Shown here piece by piece: positions 9,075-17,865 of a stretch of DNA of 64,000 bases. The DNA comes from Solirubrobacterales bacterium (GTDB lineage Bacteria; Actinomycetota; Thermoleophilia; Solirubrobacterales; Solirubrobacteraceae): assembly GCA_027315115.1 (NCBI GenBank), contig DAHUYQ010000029.1:1-64000 (forward strand), written 5' to 3'. A model generated the notes under the pieces. The model had not been told where the DNA came from. It did no database searches and saw nothing but the letters and a program-made list of their open reading frames with translations. The translations under genes and the position numbers were made by a program. Each line of letters opens with the position of its first letter. Within the stretch, counting starts at the first letter, position 1.

Positions 9075-9110
9075 GGTTGACCAGATAGATGCTCGGTAGG
9101 GTTAACCAGA
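9075..9110. promoter_or_regulatory. Direct repeat pair upstream of the desaturase
   Basis: GGTTGACCAGA (9,075-9,085) and GGTTAACCAGA (9,100-9,110) differ at one base and are spaced 25 bp start to start. They lie in the 151-bp divergent region between the desaturase gene and the small basic-protein gene. A perfect palindrome GGGGAGCGCTCCCC (9,047-9,060) lies next to them. They are candidate operators for either gene. Confidence 0.4.
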
Positions 9111-9140
9111 GGTCAAAAGCAAATACCGAAGGAGGCTCGC

Positions 9141-9494
9141 ATGGCTCGTGGCGGTAAGAAGGCGGCTAAACAGCGCAAGGCCGCCAAGAAGATGGCGGCG
9201 CTCATGGTCGCCCGCTCTCTGGCAGAGCACCTCGGCCCAGCCCCCCCGCGCCGTCGCTGCCACTGCGGCCGCTGCCGCCGGCGGGTTGCTCCGGTGCAGT
9301 CGCTGGCTGCCGGATCGATCGGCGCGCTGGCCCTGGGAGCGGTGTCGATGGGAGCCGGCGCGATCGGCGCGCTGGCGATCGGACGGCTTGCGATCAAGCG
9401 TGGAAACGTCGGCTCGCTGAACATCCAGGAGCTGAAGGTCGGACGGCTCGAGGTCCAGGAGCTGGCGGTGCTCAGCCGGACCGGCGGCGGCTGA
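9141..9494 (+). CDS. Small basic protein with Gly/Ala hydrophobic repeats
   Basis: The 117-residue protein has a clear GAAGGAGG ribosome site. The N terminus is lysine-rich (ARGGKKAAKQRKAAKKM), followed by a Cys/Arg cluster RRRCHCGRCRRR that could bind metal. The C-terminal half shows a regular hydrophobic/Gly repeat (GALALGAVSMGAGAIGALAIG, then IKRGNVGSLNIQELKVGRLEVQEL) of the kind seen in short beta-helix-like repeats. Similar small proteins are frequent in high-GC actinobacteria. No function can be given. Confidence 0.7.
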   Translation: MARGGKKAAKQRKAAKKMAALMVARSLAEHLGPAPPRRRCHCGRCRRRVAPVQSLAAGSIGALALGAVSMGAGAIGALAIGRLAIKRGNVGSLNIQELKVGRLEVQELAVLSRTGGG

Positions 9495-9550
9495 GGAGAA
9501 GCCGCCCGGACGGCCCAGTCAACCGCCACCCCCAGGCGTCCGCGGCGCGC

Positions 9551-9571
9551 CGGGCGAGACCCGCTCGCCCG
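9551..9571. terminator. Hairpin between convergent genes
   Basis: CGGGCGAG and CTCGCCCG form an 8-bp perfect stem with a 5-nt loop. A second GGGCCCC-type hairpin follows. The 164-bp gap between the convergent genes contains only such GC-rich inverted repeats and could terminate transcription from both sides. Confidence 0.4.
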
Positions 9572-9658
9572 GCCGCCGGCAGGGGCCCCTTCGGGCGGGC
9601 CCCACCAAGCGGCTCGGCCCGGCGGCCCGGCCCAGGGCGCCGAGCCCGGCGGCCCGCC

Positions 9659-9997
9659 TCAGCGCGCCGCGGCGCTCGGACGGCGCGCGGGCAGCCCTTC
9701 GCGCGCGTCCGCATAGATCCAGGCCAGCGCGCCGACCGCGAGCGCGACCACGATCACCGCCGGCCAGGAGCCGATCGCCAGGCCCAGCACGTGGGAGAGG
9801 ACGAATCCGGCAAAGCCCGCGCCGCCGAGCGCAGCCGCGGTGCGGTTGCCCGCGCGCCGCCTCCAGGCGCCGATGCACCAGAGCCCGCCGGCCGCGAGCA
9901 CCAGCCCGCCCGCGGTGCGCGAGCCGCTCGCGTCCACGACGCCCCATGCGGCCAGGAACGAGGCCGTTGCGACCGGCGCTGTGGGAACCTGGCGCAC
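9659..9997 (-). CDS. Small membrane protein
   Basis: The 112-residue protein has three to four hydrophobic segments (TASFLAAWGVV, GGLVLAAGGLWCIGAW, AAALGGAGFAGFVLSHVLG, PAVIVVALAVGALAWIYA) and a basic C-terminal tail. The pattern resembles short uncharacterised actinobacterial membrane proteins. It stands alone between convergent and codirectional neighbours. The function is unknown. Confidence 0.6.
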   Translation of the reverse strand: MRQVPTAPVATASFLAAWGVVDASGSRTAGGLVLAAGGLWCIGAWRRRAGNRTAAALGGAGFAGFVLSHVLGLAIGSWPAVIVVALAVGALAWIYADAREGLPARRPSAAAR

Positions 9998-10059
9998 GAT
10001 TGGCAGCCTACCGCGCCGCCGGCCCGCGGCTCGCGGGCGCGCGGTACGAGCGCCCCCGC

Positions 10060-10986
10060 TCAGCGCGCCGGCCGATCCGGGTCGACGCGCAGCAGCAGCG
10101 GGTTGCCGGAGGGGTCGGCGAGCCGCACGCCGTCCGCCACCGCGACGGGCTCCAGGCCGGCCGCCCCCGCGGCGTCGGTGGCGCGAGCCACCGCGCCCTG
10201 GTCGGGCAGCAGGACGCTCGCGCGCAGCAGGGTCGCGCTGCCCGCCGGTGCCTGCCCGGCGCCCGCGCTCTCCCAGGTGTTGGCGCCCAGATGGTGGTGG
10301 TAGCCGCCCGCGCCGAGGAACGCCGCGTGTCCCCCGAGCGCGGCCATCAGGTCGAAGCCGAGCGCGTCGCGATAGAAGGCGACGGTCGAGGGGATGTCCT
10401 TCACGCGCAGGTGCACGTGGCCCATGCGCGTGCCATCCGGCAGGCCCGCAAACGACTCGGTCGCGGGATCGCGCAGCTCGCCGAGCAGGCCGGCGACGTC
10501 GAGCGGCAGCGTCGTCATCCGCTGGGCGACCTGACCCTCCCAGATCTCGCGCGGCCGGTCCCAGTAGACCTCGATCCCGTGCTCGTCGGGGTCGCTGAGG
10601 TAGATCGCCTCGCTGACGAAGTGGTCGGAGAGCCCCACCAGCGGCACCTGCTCGCGCGCGACGTGCGCGAGCCAGCGCGCCAGGTCCGCCCGCTGCGGCA
10701 GCAGCAGCGCGAAGTGGTAGAGGCCGCTGAAGCCGCGTGCGGGCTTGGCGCCCGCCTGCTCGCGGAGCAGCAGCAGCTCCTCGCCGCCTGCGCCCAGGGA
10801 CACCAGGCCGGCCCCGCGCTCCAGCACCCGCAGCCCGAGCGCATGCTCGTAGTAGTCGGCGGAGCGCTGGAGGTCGGCCACCGACAGCTCGACGGCGCCC
10901 ATGCGCGTGCTTGCGGGCAGCTTCCCCAGCGGCTCTGCGCCGAGCCGAGCGGAGGTCTGGTCGTCGCTGCCCGCAAGTGTGCTCAT
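10060..10986 (-). CDS. Two-domain VOC protein, CatE-like extradiol dioxygenase family
   Basis: The 308-residue protein has two vicinal-oxygen-chelate domains. The first, about residues 29-140, includes MGAVELSVADLQRSADYYEH and YHFALLLPQRADLARWL. The second, about 185-300, includes TRMGHVHLRVKDIPSTVAFY and AGGYHHHLGANTWES. The last motif is typical of the CatE/YfiE group of catechol-2,3-dioxygenase-like proteins, and its histidines with a Glu (HGIEVYWDR) are likely metal ligands. The substrate is not assignable. It is divergent from the YdeI-type gene across a 71-bp promoter gap. Confidence 0.85.
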   Translation of the reverse strand: MSTLAGSDDQTSARLGAEPLGKLPASTRMGAVELSVADLQRSADYYEHALGLRVLERGAGLVSLGAGGEELLLLREQAGAKPARGFSGLYHFALLLPQRADLARWLAHVAREQVPLVGLSDHFVSEAIYLSDPDEHGIEVYWDRPREIWEGQVAQRMTTLPLDVAGLLGELRDPATESFAGLPDGTRMGHVHLRVKDIPSTVAFYRDALGFDLMAALGGHAAFLGAGGYHHHLGANTWESAGAGQAPAGSATLLRASVLLPDQGAVARATDAAGAAGLEPVAVADGVRLADPSGNPLLLRVDPDRPAR

Positions 10987-11057
10987 TGCCCCGCGATCGA
11001 TGTTAGGAGGGCGCGGCGCAGGCTCCGCCGGGACGGGCGCGGACTAGGCTCCCCCCG

Positions 11058-11678
11058 ATGAGTGACCTGGAGGACCTGCTCGTGATCGACGCCGCCGCAT
11101 GGCGCGCCTGGCTTGCGGCGGGACACGCGCGCAGCGGCGCGGTGTGGCTGGTGCTGGCCAAGAAGGGCACCTCGCAGCCGACCAGCCTCACCTACGACCA
11201 GGCGCTGGAGGAGGCGCTCTGCCACGGCTGGATCGACGGCCAGGTGCGGCGCCGCGACGATCTCACCTACCGGCAGCGCTTCTCTCCCAGGCGCCCCCGC
11301 AGCGTCTGGTCCAAGCGCAACGTCGGGATCGCGGAGCGGCTGAGCCGGGAAGGCAGGATGCAGCCGGCCGGGCTCGCCGAGATCGAGCGTGCGCGCGGCG
11401 ACGGCCGCTGGGAGGCGGCCTACCCCGGCTCGGCCACGATCGAGGTCCCCGACGAGCTGGCCGCGGCGCTGGCGGCCTCGCCCGCCGCGCGCAGGCTCTT
11501 CGAGGCCCTCAGCAGCCAGAATCGCTACGCGATCCTGTACCGGATCGCCACGGCGAAGCGACCGGAGACCCGCGCGCGGCGCATAGAGAAGTTCGTGGCG
11601 ATGCTCGCCCGCGGGGAGACGATCTACCCTCAGGAGGGGCGCTCGACGTCCCGCAGCGAGCCGGTCTCAGGGTCGTAG
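11058..11678 (+). CDS. YdeI/OmpD-associated family protein
   Basis: The 206-residue protein has the features of the YdeI family: SGAVWLVLAKKGTSQPT, the core EEALCHGWIDGQVRRRDD, YRQRFSPRRPRSVWSKRN, and a C-terminal helical region ending in ETRARRIEKFVAMLARG. Family members are small cytoplasmic proteins of unknown biochemical role, linked to stress resistance in some bacteria. The gene ends 49 bp inside the 3' end of the convergent carbonic anhydrase gene, so the last residues may be poorly conserved. Confidence 0.88.
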   Translation: MSDLEDLLVIDAAAWRAWLAAGHARSGAVWLVLAKKGTSQPTSLTYDQALEEALCHGWIDGQVRRRDDLTYRQRFSPRRPRSVWSKRNVGIAERLSREGRMQPAGLAEIERARGDGRWEAAYPGSATIEVPDELAAALAASPAARRLFEALSSQNRYAILYRIATAKRPETRARRIEKFVAMLARGETIYPQEGRSTSRSEPVSGS

Positions 11679-12127
11679 ATCAGGCCCCGGATCAGATCGC
11701 GCGAGGACAGCTCGGGGCTCGATCGCAGACGGGCGAGGCCCTGGCGAAGCGTGGCCTCCACGTCGGTGAAGGCGCCGATCCTCCAGTTCGGCAGCGCGCC
11801 GTCGGCGGCCAGGGCGCGGCCGAAGTCGTCCTCGGAGGCGCCGCAGAGCCCGCAGCCCTCGTGCATCACGACCAGCACCTCCTCGGTCCCCAGCAGCCGC
11901 TGGGAGATGCTGAGCGAGCGGATCGCGTCGTCTGTCGCCAGGCCGCCCGCGTTGCGGATGATGTGAGCGTCCCCCTGCGCGATGCCGAGCATCGGGAAGA
12001 GGTCGATGCGGGTGTCCATGCACGCCAGCACCGCCACACGGCGCCGCGGGCGCGGGCTCAGGCCAGGGGCCGCAAGCTCATCCGCGCGCGCCGCGGCCGC
12101 GGCAAGCATCTCGTCGGCGCTGCTCAC
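11630..12127 (-). CDS. Beta-class carbonic anhydrase
   Basis: The 165-residue protein starts at a GTG at 12,127. It has the zinc-site motifs of beta-carbonic anhydrases: Cys36-x-Asp38-x-Arg40 in VLACMDTR, then VVMHEGCGLCG with the second His and Cys ligands. GDAHIIRNAGG is also characteristic. It catalyses reversible CO2 hydration. Its short length matches the actinobacterial class of about 165 residues. The open frame reaches 12,187, but that part is not conserved. The 3' end overlaps the convergent YdeI-like gene. Confidence 0.88.
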   Translation of the reverse strand: MSSADEMLAAAAARADELAAPGLSPRPRRRVAVLACMDTRIDLFPMLGIAQGDAHIIRNAGGLATDDAIRSLSISQRLLGTEEVLVVMHEGCGLCGASEDDFGRALAADGALPNWRIGAFTDVEATLRQGLARLRSSPELSSRDLIRGLIYDPETGSLRDVERPS

Positions 12128-12255
12128 GCGGCGATCATATGTCAGATGCGGCGGGGGCCGGCTCGAGCGCGTGCGGCCACCGCTCATGCGCTCACGATCG
12201 CTGCCGATAAGGACCCCGACCAGTCAGTGTCAACCGAGTGCACGAGGAGAAGAGG

Positions 12256-13035
12256 ATGCACATTCCAGAGCCGGTGGCCGCGACCCGCGAGGAGACCTTC
12301 GCTGGGCTCAGCTATCGCGTCAGAGGCGAGCTCGTGCCGGAGCTTCAGATCGAGGTCGGTCCCGCCGGCGTGATGTTCGAGCACCACGTCCTGCTGTGGA
12401 AGCAGACGGGCGTGAACGTGGAGCTGAAGAAGCTGCCGGGCGCGGTCAAGCGCAAGATCGCGGGCCTCGACTTCTTCGTCACCAAGACCTCCGGCGCGGG
12501 TCACATCGCCTTCTCCCGCGACTCCGCCGGCCAGTGCGTGCCGATCCACCTGTCCCATGGCGAAGGCATCGACGTGCGAGAGCACCAGTTCCTGGCCGCG
12601 ACCGACAACCTCGACTACGGGTTCGAACGGGTGAAGGGCATCTCGAACATGCTGCGCGGCGGCTCGGGCTTCTTCGTGGACAAGTTCAGGGCGAGCGACG
12701 GCGACGCGATCGTCTGGCTGCACGGCCACGGGAACGTCTTCGAGGTGCAGCTCGGGCCGGGCGAGCAGATCGACGTCGAGGCGGGCTCCTGGCTGTTCAA
12801 GGACCCCACCGTCAACCTCGAGGCCGTCACGATGGGCCTGAAGTCGGGCATGTTCGGCGGCGGTGGCAAGCTGACCTTCAACCGCTTCACCGGCCCGGGC
12901 CGCCTGGCAATCCAGACGATGTTCATCTCGCCCTACGAGGCGCAGGAGAGCGGCGGCGGCAATGGCGGCGACGGTGAGTCGCTCGCGGCCGGCGGCGTGG
13001 CCGGCGCGATCGTGAGCGGGCTGTTGAAAGGCTGA
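12256..13035 (+). CDS. AIM24 family protein
   Basis: The 259-residue all-beta protein starts at the ATG preceded by CGAGGAGAAGAGG. It shows the pseudo-symmetric beta structure of the AIM24/TIGR00266 family: YRVRGELVPELQIEVGPAGV, FVTKTSGAGHIAFSRD, GGSGFFVDKFRASDGDAIVW and EAGSWLFKDPTVNLEAV. A Gly-rich tail and a final hydrophobic helix (AAGGVAGAIVSGLL) follow. Bacterial members have no established role. A membrane or phospholipid-linked function has been proposed for relatives, so only the family is assigned. Confidence 0.85.
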   Translation: MHIPEPVAATREETFAGLSYRVRGELVPELQIEVGPAGVMFEHHVLLWKQTGVNVELKKLPGAVKRKIAGLDFFVTKTSGAGHIAFSRDSAGQCVPIHLSHGEGIDVREHQFLAATDNLDYGFERVKGISNMLRGGSGFFVDKFRASDGDAIVWLHGHGNVFEVQLGPGEQIDVEAGSWLFKDPTVNLEAVTMGLKSGMFGGGGKLTFNRFTGPGRLAIQTMFISPYEAQESGGGNGGDGESLAAGGVAGAIVSGLLKG

Positions 13036-13125
13036 GGGAGGGGAGGGAGGCGCGCGGCGCGGCCGGCTCTCGGCGCATGCCGCGGCGCCGCCCGCCCCTC
13101 GGCGCCGCGGCCGCGCTCGCCTACC

Positions 13126-14124
13126 ATGGGCCCGATGGAGGGTTCCACGCTCGCCGCCACCGCCCGGCTGGAGGACACGCTCGAGCAGCACCGCCGCGAG
13201 CTGACCGGCTACTGCTACCGCATGCTCGGCTCGCCGTTCGAGGCCGAGGACGCGGTGCAGGAGACGCTGTTGCGCGCCTGGCGCTCGCACGAGCGCTTCG
13301 AGGGCCGCTCGGCGCTGCGCTCCTGGCTCTACAAGATCGCCACCAACGTCTGCCTGGACTCGCTGCGAGGACGCGCGCGTCGGGCGATGCCGATGGACCT
13401 GGGGCCGGCCGGGGCGCAGGAGCCGGCGAGCCTGACGATGCTGCCGGAGAGCAGATGGGTGGAGCCGATCCCGCACTCGATGCTGGCGCTCGAGGCCGCC
13501 GCGGACCCGGCAGAGCGCGCCCTGGCGCGCGAGAGCGTGCGGCTCGCCTTCGTGGCGGCCCTGCAGCGCCTGCCCGGCCGCCAGCGCGCAGTGCTGATCC
13601 TCTGCGAGGTGCTGCGCTGGAAGGCCGGCGAGGTCGCAGAGCTGCTCGACACGAGCGTCGCGGCCGTCAACAGCGCGCTGCAGCGTGCGCGGGCGAGCCT
13701 GGACGCCGCCGGCGCGAGCAGCCTCGACGCACTGCCACGGCTCGACCCGGCGCGGCAGGAGCTGCTGGAGCGCTACATGGCCGCCTTTGAGGCGTATGAC
13801 ATCCAGGCGCTCACGAAGCTGATCAGGCAGGACGCGCTGCAGTCGATGCCGCCGTACGACATGTGGCTGCAGGGCAGGGAGAGCATCCTGGAGTGGTGGG
13901 TCGGGCCCGGGATCGGTTGCAGGGGCTCGCGCCTGCTGCCCGCCGGGATGGCCAACGGAACAGCCTGCTTCGGCCAGTACCGGATCAGCCAGAGCGGCAG
14001 CGGGCACGACCCGTGGTCGCTGCAGGTGATCGAGCTCGGCGACGGTGGGGTCGCCGCCATCACCACCTTCCTGAACACCGAGCGGCTCTTCCCGCTGTTC
14101 GGCTTGCCGGCCCACCTGGACTGA
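13126..14124 (+). CDS. ECF sigma factor with SnoaL-like C-terminal domain
   Basis: The 332-residue protein has sigma region 2 (ELTGYCYRMLGSPFEAEDAV, RSWLYKIATNVCLDSLRGR), a linker, sigma region 4 (LPGRQRAVLILCEVLRWKAGE, then LLDTSVAAVNSALQRARASL), and an extra C-terminal domain of about 125 residues beginning LLERYMAAFEAYDIQALTKL. The tail is an NTF2/SnoaL-like fold used by SigG-type ECF factors instead of an anti-sigma factor. Such factors direct RNA polymerase to stress-type promoters. The adjacent exporter gene (94 bp downstream) is a plausible target or partner, by context only. Confidence 0.9.
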   Translation: MGPMEGSTLAATARLEDTLEQHRRELTGYCYRMLGSPFEAEDAVQETLLRAWRSHERFEGRSALRSWLYKIATNVCLDSLRGRARRAMPMDLGPAGAQEPASLTMLPESRWVEPIPHSMLALEAAADPAERALARESVRLAFVAALQRLPGRQRAVLILCEVLRWKAGEVAELLDTSVAAVNSALQRARASLDAAGASSLDALPRLDPARQELLERYMAAFEAYDIQALTKLIRQDALQSMPPYDMWLQGRESILEWWVGPGIGCRGSRLLPAGMANGTACFGQYRISQSGSGHDPWSLQVIELGDGGVAAITTFLNTERLFPLFGLPAHLD

Positions 14125-14217
14125 CGGCGCCCGCCGCACCCGAGCGATGGTTATCGGGCGCGCGCGCCGTCTGAGCTTCAGAATGCACACGACCGCGACG
14201 ATGGCAGGAGATACGAG

Positions 14218-15750
14218 ATGACAACTACAGACGCTTCGAGCCCGGCAGACGCCGCGAGCCGCACCCGCTGGCTGGCCCTCGTGCTGCTCTGCATGGGCTC
14301 GCTGATGATCGTGCTCGACAGCACGATCGTGAACGTCGCGCTGCCGTCGATCAGGGCAAGCCTGCACTTCTCCTCCACCTCGCTGGCCTGGGTGGTCAAC
14401 GGCTACATGCTCACCTTCGGCGGGTTCCTGCTGCTCGGCGGCCGCCTCGGCGATCTCTTCGGGCATCGCCGGCTCTTCATCGGCGGGATCACCCTGTTCA
14501 CGCTCGCCTCGCTCGCGTGCGGGCTCTCCGACTCGCAGGGCCTGCTGGTGGCGGCGCGCGCGATCCAGGGCTTCGGCGGCGCGGTCGCCTCCGCGGTCGC
14601 GCTGTCGCTGATGATGTCGCTGTTCGTGGAGCCCGCCGAGCGGGCCAAGGCGATGGGCGTGTTCGGCTTCGTGGCCGCTGGGGGCGGCAGCATCGGGGTT
14701 CTGCTCGGCGGCGTGATCACCGACCTGCTGACCTGGCACTGGATCTTCCTGGTCAACGTGCCGATCGGGATCGCCGTCTGCCTGCTTTCGCTGCGGCTGC
14801 TGCCGGGCCGCGGCGGGCGCGCAAGCGAGGCGCGGCTGGACATCGCGGGCGCGGTGCTGGTCACCGCGGCGCTGATGCTGGCCGTCTACGCGATCGTCAA
14901 CGGCAACCAGGCCGGCTGGACCTCGGCCCAGACACTCGGCCTGCTCGGCGGCGCGGTCGCGCTGCTCTGCGCCTTCGTGGTCACGGAGTCGCGCGTCACC
15001 AGCCCGCTGATGCCGCTTTCGATCTTCAGGCTGCGAAACCTCGCCACCGCGAACGCCGTCGCGATCATGTGGGCGGCGGCGATGTTCGCCTGGTTCTTCC
15101 TCTCCGCGCTCTACATGCAGCTCGTGCTGCACTACAGCCCGCTGCAGGTGGGCCTGGCATTCCTGCCCGCGAACCTGATCATGGGCGCCTTCTCGCTCGG
15201 GCTCTCGGCGAAGCTGGTGATGCGCTTCGGCATCCGGCCTCCGCTCTGCATCGGTCTGGGGCTGGCGGCGATGGGCCTGCTGCTGTTCGCGCGCTCCCCC
15301 GTTCACGGCTCCTTCGCACCCGACATCCTGCCCAGCATGGTGCTGCTGGGCTTCGGCGGCGGGATGGCGTTCAACCCGATGCTGCTGGCGGCGATGGGCG
15401 ACGTCGACCCCACCGAGTCGGGGCTTGCCTCGGGCGTGGTCAACACCTCCTTCATGATGGGCGGCGCGCTCGGCCTGGCGATTCTGGCCAGCCTCGCCGC
15501 CTCGCGCACCTCGAGCCTGCTGAGCTCCGGCCACCGGCCGGCGGCGGCGCTCGACGGCGGCTACCACCTTGCCTTCCTGGTGGGCGCGATCTTCGCCGCG
15601 GCGGCCGCGATCACCGGCGCGCTGCTGCTGCGCGCCTCGGTGGCGCCGGCGGGCGCGGCCGGAGCGCACCAGCCTGCCGGCGAGGCCGAGGCCGCGCTCG
15701 CGGGCGGCGCGAGCGCGGGCGAGCCTCAAGAGGTCGGCGCCTCCGCATAG
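14218..15750 (+). CDS. MFS multidrug exporter, DHA2 (EmrB/QacA) family
   Basis: The 510-residue protein has 14 predicted transmembrane segments. The ribosome site is GGAGATACGAG. Family motifs are GSLMIVLDSTIVNVALPSIR in TM1 (motif D1), GGRLGDLFGHRR in the 2-3 loop (motif A), and RAIQGFGGAVASAVALSL (motif B). GGGSIGVLLGGVITDLLTWH carries motif C, the antiporter signature. It exports hydrophobic compounds in exchange for protons. It lies just downstream of the ECF sigma gene in the same orientation. Confidence 0.92.
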   Translation: MTTTDASSPADAASRTRWLALVLLCMGSLMIVLDSTIVNVALPSIRASLHFSSTSLAWVVNGYMLTFGGFLLLGGRLGDLFGHRRLFIGGITLFTLASLACGLSDSQGLLVAARAIQGFGGAVASAVALSLMMSLFVEPAERAKAMGVFGFVAAGGGSIGVLLGGVITDLLTWHWIFLVNVPIGIAVCLLSLRLLPGRGGRASEARLDIAGAVLVTAALMLAVYAIVNGNQAGWTSAQTLGLLGGAVALLCAFVVTESRVTSPLMPLSIFRLRNLATANAVAIMWAAAMFAWFFLSALYMQLVLHYSPLQVGLAFLPANLIMGAFSLGLSAKLVMRFGIRPPLCIGLGLAAMGLLLFARSPVHGSFAPDILPSMVLLGFGGGMAFNPMLLAAMGDVDPTESGLASGVVNTSFMMGGALGLAILASLAASRTSSLLSSGHRPAAALDGGYHLAFLVGAIFAAAAAITGALLLRASVAPAGAAGAHQPAGEAEAALAGGASAGEPQEVGASA

Positions 15751-15842
15751 CGCGTTCGCCGCAAGCACATCCGGCACGCCTCGGGGAGACGCATCTCTCC
15801 CCGACCCGCCGTCCGGTCGGCGTGAGCGGCCGGCAGCCCTGT

Positions 15843-17195
15843 TCAGGTCAGGCCGCCGGTCGCGGGCCGCGCCTGCACGCGATCCGGCGGGAAGCGATGC
15901 AGCCGCTCCCGATCGTCGATCACGTAGGTCTCGTGGTCGGCGACGATCACGCGGCTGGAGCCCCCGAGCGCGGCCGAGGCCAGCCCGGCGGAGGCGAGCG
16001 CGAACACGTCGCGGACCACGCCGATGTGGAATAGGGCCTGGCTCTCCTGGGCCACCGCCCCCTCGAAGGCGCGCAGCACGACCCGCAGGTCCTCTCGCAC
16101 CGCCAGCGCAGCCACCGAGACCGAGACGTTGGTCAGGTCGTCGGAGGTCACCGCGGCCAGCGCCCGCGCACGGCGCAGCGAGAGCCCTTCCAGGACGCTG
16201 CGTTCGCGTCCGTCGGCGACCACGACGGGGATGCCCATCCGCTTGGCCATCCGCACGTTCGGCGCGTTCTCGTTGCGCTCGACCGCGACCACGCGCAGGC
16301 CGAGATCGGCGAGCGCCAGGCAGAGGCGGAAGCCGAAGTGCCCGAGTCCGATCACCACCACGTGGTCGCCACGCGGGATCGTGCGCCGGCCCACGATCGC
16401 GGCCAGCCGGCGACTCAGCAGCCGCTGCACCAGCCCGGCGGTGAACGCCGCGAAGAAGACCGCGGCGGCGAGCATGCTCAGCGAGCCGACCGCGCGCAGC
16501 GCTTCGCTGCCGCGGTCGACCAGCCGGCTGGGGCCGACGGTCGTGATCACCTTCACGGCGGCGTACCAGGCGTTGAGCAACGTCTCGCCGTGGGCCAGGC
16601 CGATCCCCGTGTCGAGCACCAGCACCGCCAGCAGCCCGCAGGCGCCACCCACCAGGATCCGGCCGCCGACGTCGAAGGGTCGAAGCTGTGAGCGCGCCCA
16701 GCCGAGCGCTCGCCGCCACCGGCCGGGCCGCACCGGGCCCGCGGCGCGCAGTGTCGGCCCCTGCGCGCCGCCGACCACGCCGCGCAGGCCGTCGCTGCCC
16801 TTGAAGAGGGCGAGCAGGTCGGTGTCCACGCAGGGTCCGATCAGGCTCGGCACCACGATCTCGGCGGCCGAGAGCACCTCGCAGTTGCGCACGCTGCGTC
16901 GCACCTGGCCGGCGACCGTGCGGTCGAAGATCGTCACGATCAGCCGCACGCCCGGCTGCATGTACTCGACGACCAGCGCGTAGCGCAGCGCGACGATGTC
17001 GTCCAGCGTCGCGATCAGCACCGCCGAGGGGCGATCCCGCAGCGCGGTGCGCACGTCTCCGAGCGGCGGCTCGCCCAGCGCGATCACCTCCACCCCGGCG
17101 GAGCGCAGGCACTCGGCCACCCCCGTCGAGAGACGGTCCTCGCCGATCAGCACGACGGGCGCGGCTCGCAGCGGGTGCTCGTTGGTCTCTGTCAT
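15843..17195 (-). CDS. K+-channel-like protein with two TrkA-N lobes and altered filter
   Basis: The 450-residue protein has an N-terminal Rossmann (TrkA-N-like) domain (residues about 10-130: VVLIGEDRLSTGVAECLRS, RLIVTIFDRTV). A membrane part follows at about 170-270 with two helices flanking a pore loop, AWYAAVKVITTVGPSRLVDR. A second TrkA-N domain at about 275-400 starts DHVVVIGLGHFGFRLCLALA, with GxGxxG and VVAVERNENAP. The order RCK-pore-RCK recalls calcium- or ligand-gated K+ channels, but the selectivity filter TVGYG is TVGPS (residues 219-223). The open frame extends upstream to 17,783, but the ATG at 17,195 is where homology starts. Conductance and selectivity are uncertain. Confidence 0.78.
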   Translation of the reverse strand: MTETNEHPLRAAPVVLIGEDRLSTGVAECLRSAGVEVIALGEPPLGDVRTALRDRPSAVLIATLDDIVALRYALVVEYMQPGVRLIVTIFDRTVAGQVRRSVRNCEVLSAAEIVVPSLIGPCVDTDLLALFKGSDGLRGVVGGAQGPTLRAAGPVRPGRWRRALGWARSQLRPFDVGGRILVGGACGLLAVLVLDTGIGLAHGETLLNAWYAAVKVITTVGPSRLVDRGSEALRAVGSLSMLAAAVFFAAFTAGLVQRLLSRRLAAIVGRRTIPRGDHVVVIGLGHFGFRLCLALADLGLRVVAVERNENAPNVRMAKRMGIPVVVADGRERSVLEGLSLRRARALAAVTSDDLTNVSVSVAALAVREDLRVVLRAFEGAVAQESQALFHIGVVRDVFALASAGLASAALGGSSRVIVADHETYVIDDRERLHRFPPDRVQARPATGGLT

Positions 17196-17299
17196 GTCCG
17201 TGCCGGCGCCGGCCGACCCCGCCTCGGGGAGCCCGGTCGCGCAGAAAGCGATCGCAAGCTGAAAGGGTAGGCGCAGAGCGCCGCGGGGCCGGGCCGCGC

Positions 17300-17845
17300 T
17301 CAGGTCTTCGCTGTGCCGGCAGCGTCGGCGGCGCCCACGCCCTCCGCGCGAGCGGGCCGTCGCCCACTGCGTCGTAGCTGCCAGTAGAGGTAGGCGACCA
17401 CCAGCAGGTTGACGATCAGCGCGCCGACCTTCAGCAGCGTCACGTCGCGGATCAGCTCCCAGACCTCTGGCACGATCAGGATCGCGGTGGCCACCAGCGT
17501 CAGCCACTCGCCCCAGCGCCGCCGGCGCGCCAAGCCGTAGGACTCGGCCGCCTCCAGCGCCCCGTAGGCCAGCGCGATCACGCCGAAGACGGTCGTCTCG
17601 CGCGCCGGGATCTTCCGCACCGCTTCGAGGATCCTTCGGACCACGTTGCCGCTCGGGTTGAGTCCCGCGTCGGTCGCGAGCCTCCTCACTTCGGCCGCCC
17701 AATTGGTGTGCGGGTGGCTGATGAGGATGGCTCCCAGAGTGACCAGCAGCGCCGCTCGCAGCCCGCGCTCGGCGGCGATCCACGGCAGCAGCCGCTCGTG
17801 GCGAGCAGCGGGAGCCTTGCTATGAGCAGATGGCGCTTCGAGCAT
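17300..17845 (-). CDS. DUF2127-like membrane protein
   Basis: The 181-residue protein has four hydrophobic segments (ERGLRAALLVTLGAILIS; TVFGVIALAYGALEAAESYG; WGEWLTLVATAILIVPEVWE; VGALIVNLLVVAYLYWQL). ARRRRWGEWLTLVATAILIVPEVWEL is the hallmark stretch of DUF2127 integral membrane proteins. No function is known for the family. It begins 20 bp after the P450 gene stop on the same strand, so the two are probably cotranscribed. Confidence 0.78.
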   Translation of the reverse strand: MLEAPSAHSKAPAARHERLLPWIAAERGLRAALLVTLGAILISHPHTNWAAEVRRLATDAGLNPSGNVVRRILEAVRKIPARETTVFGVIALAYGALEAAESYGLARRRRWGEWLTLVATAILIVPEVWELIRDVTLLKVGALIVNLLVVAYLYWQLRRSGRRPARAEGVGAADAAGTAKT

Positions 17846-17865
17846 CCTCGTCCGCCACGACCCGT

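Noticed and set aside
12184..17367. A 1,727-residue minus-strand open frame
   Set aside because: It is antisense to five well-supported genes, is low-complexity Arg/Gly/Ala-rich, and contains no family motif. It follows from high GC content.
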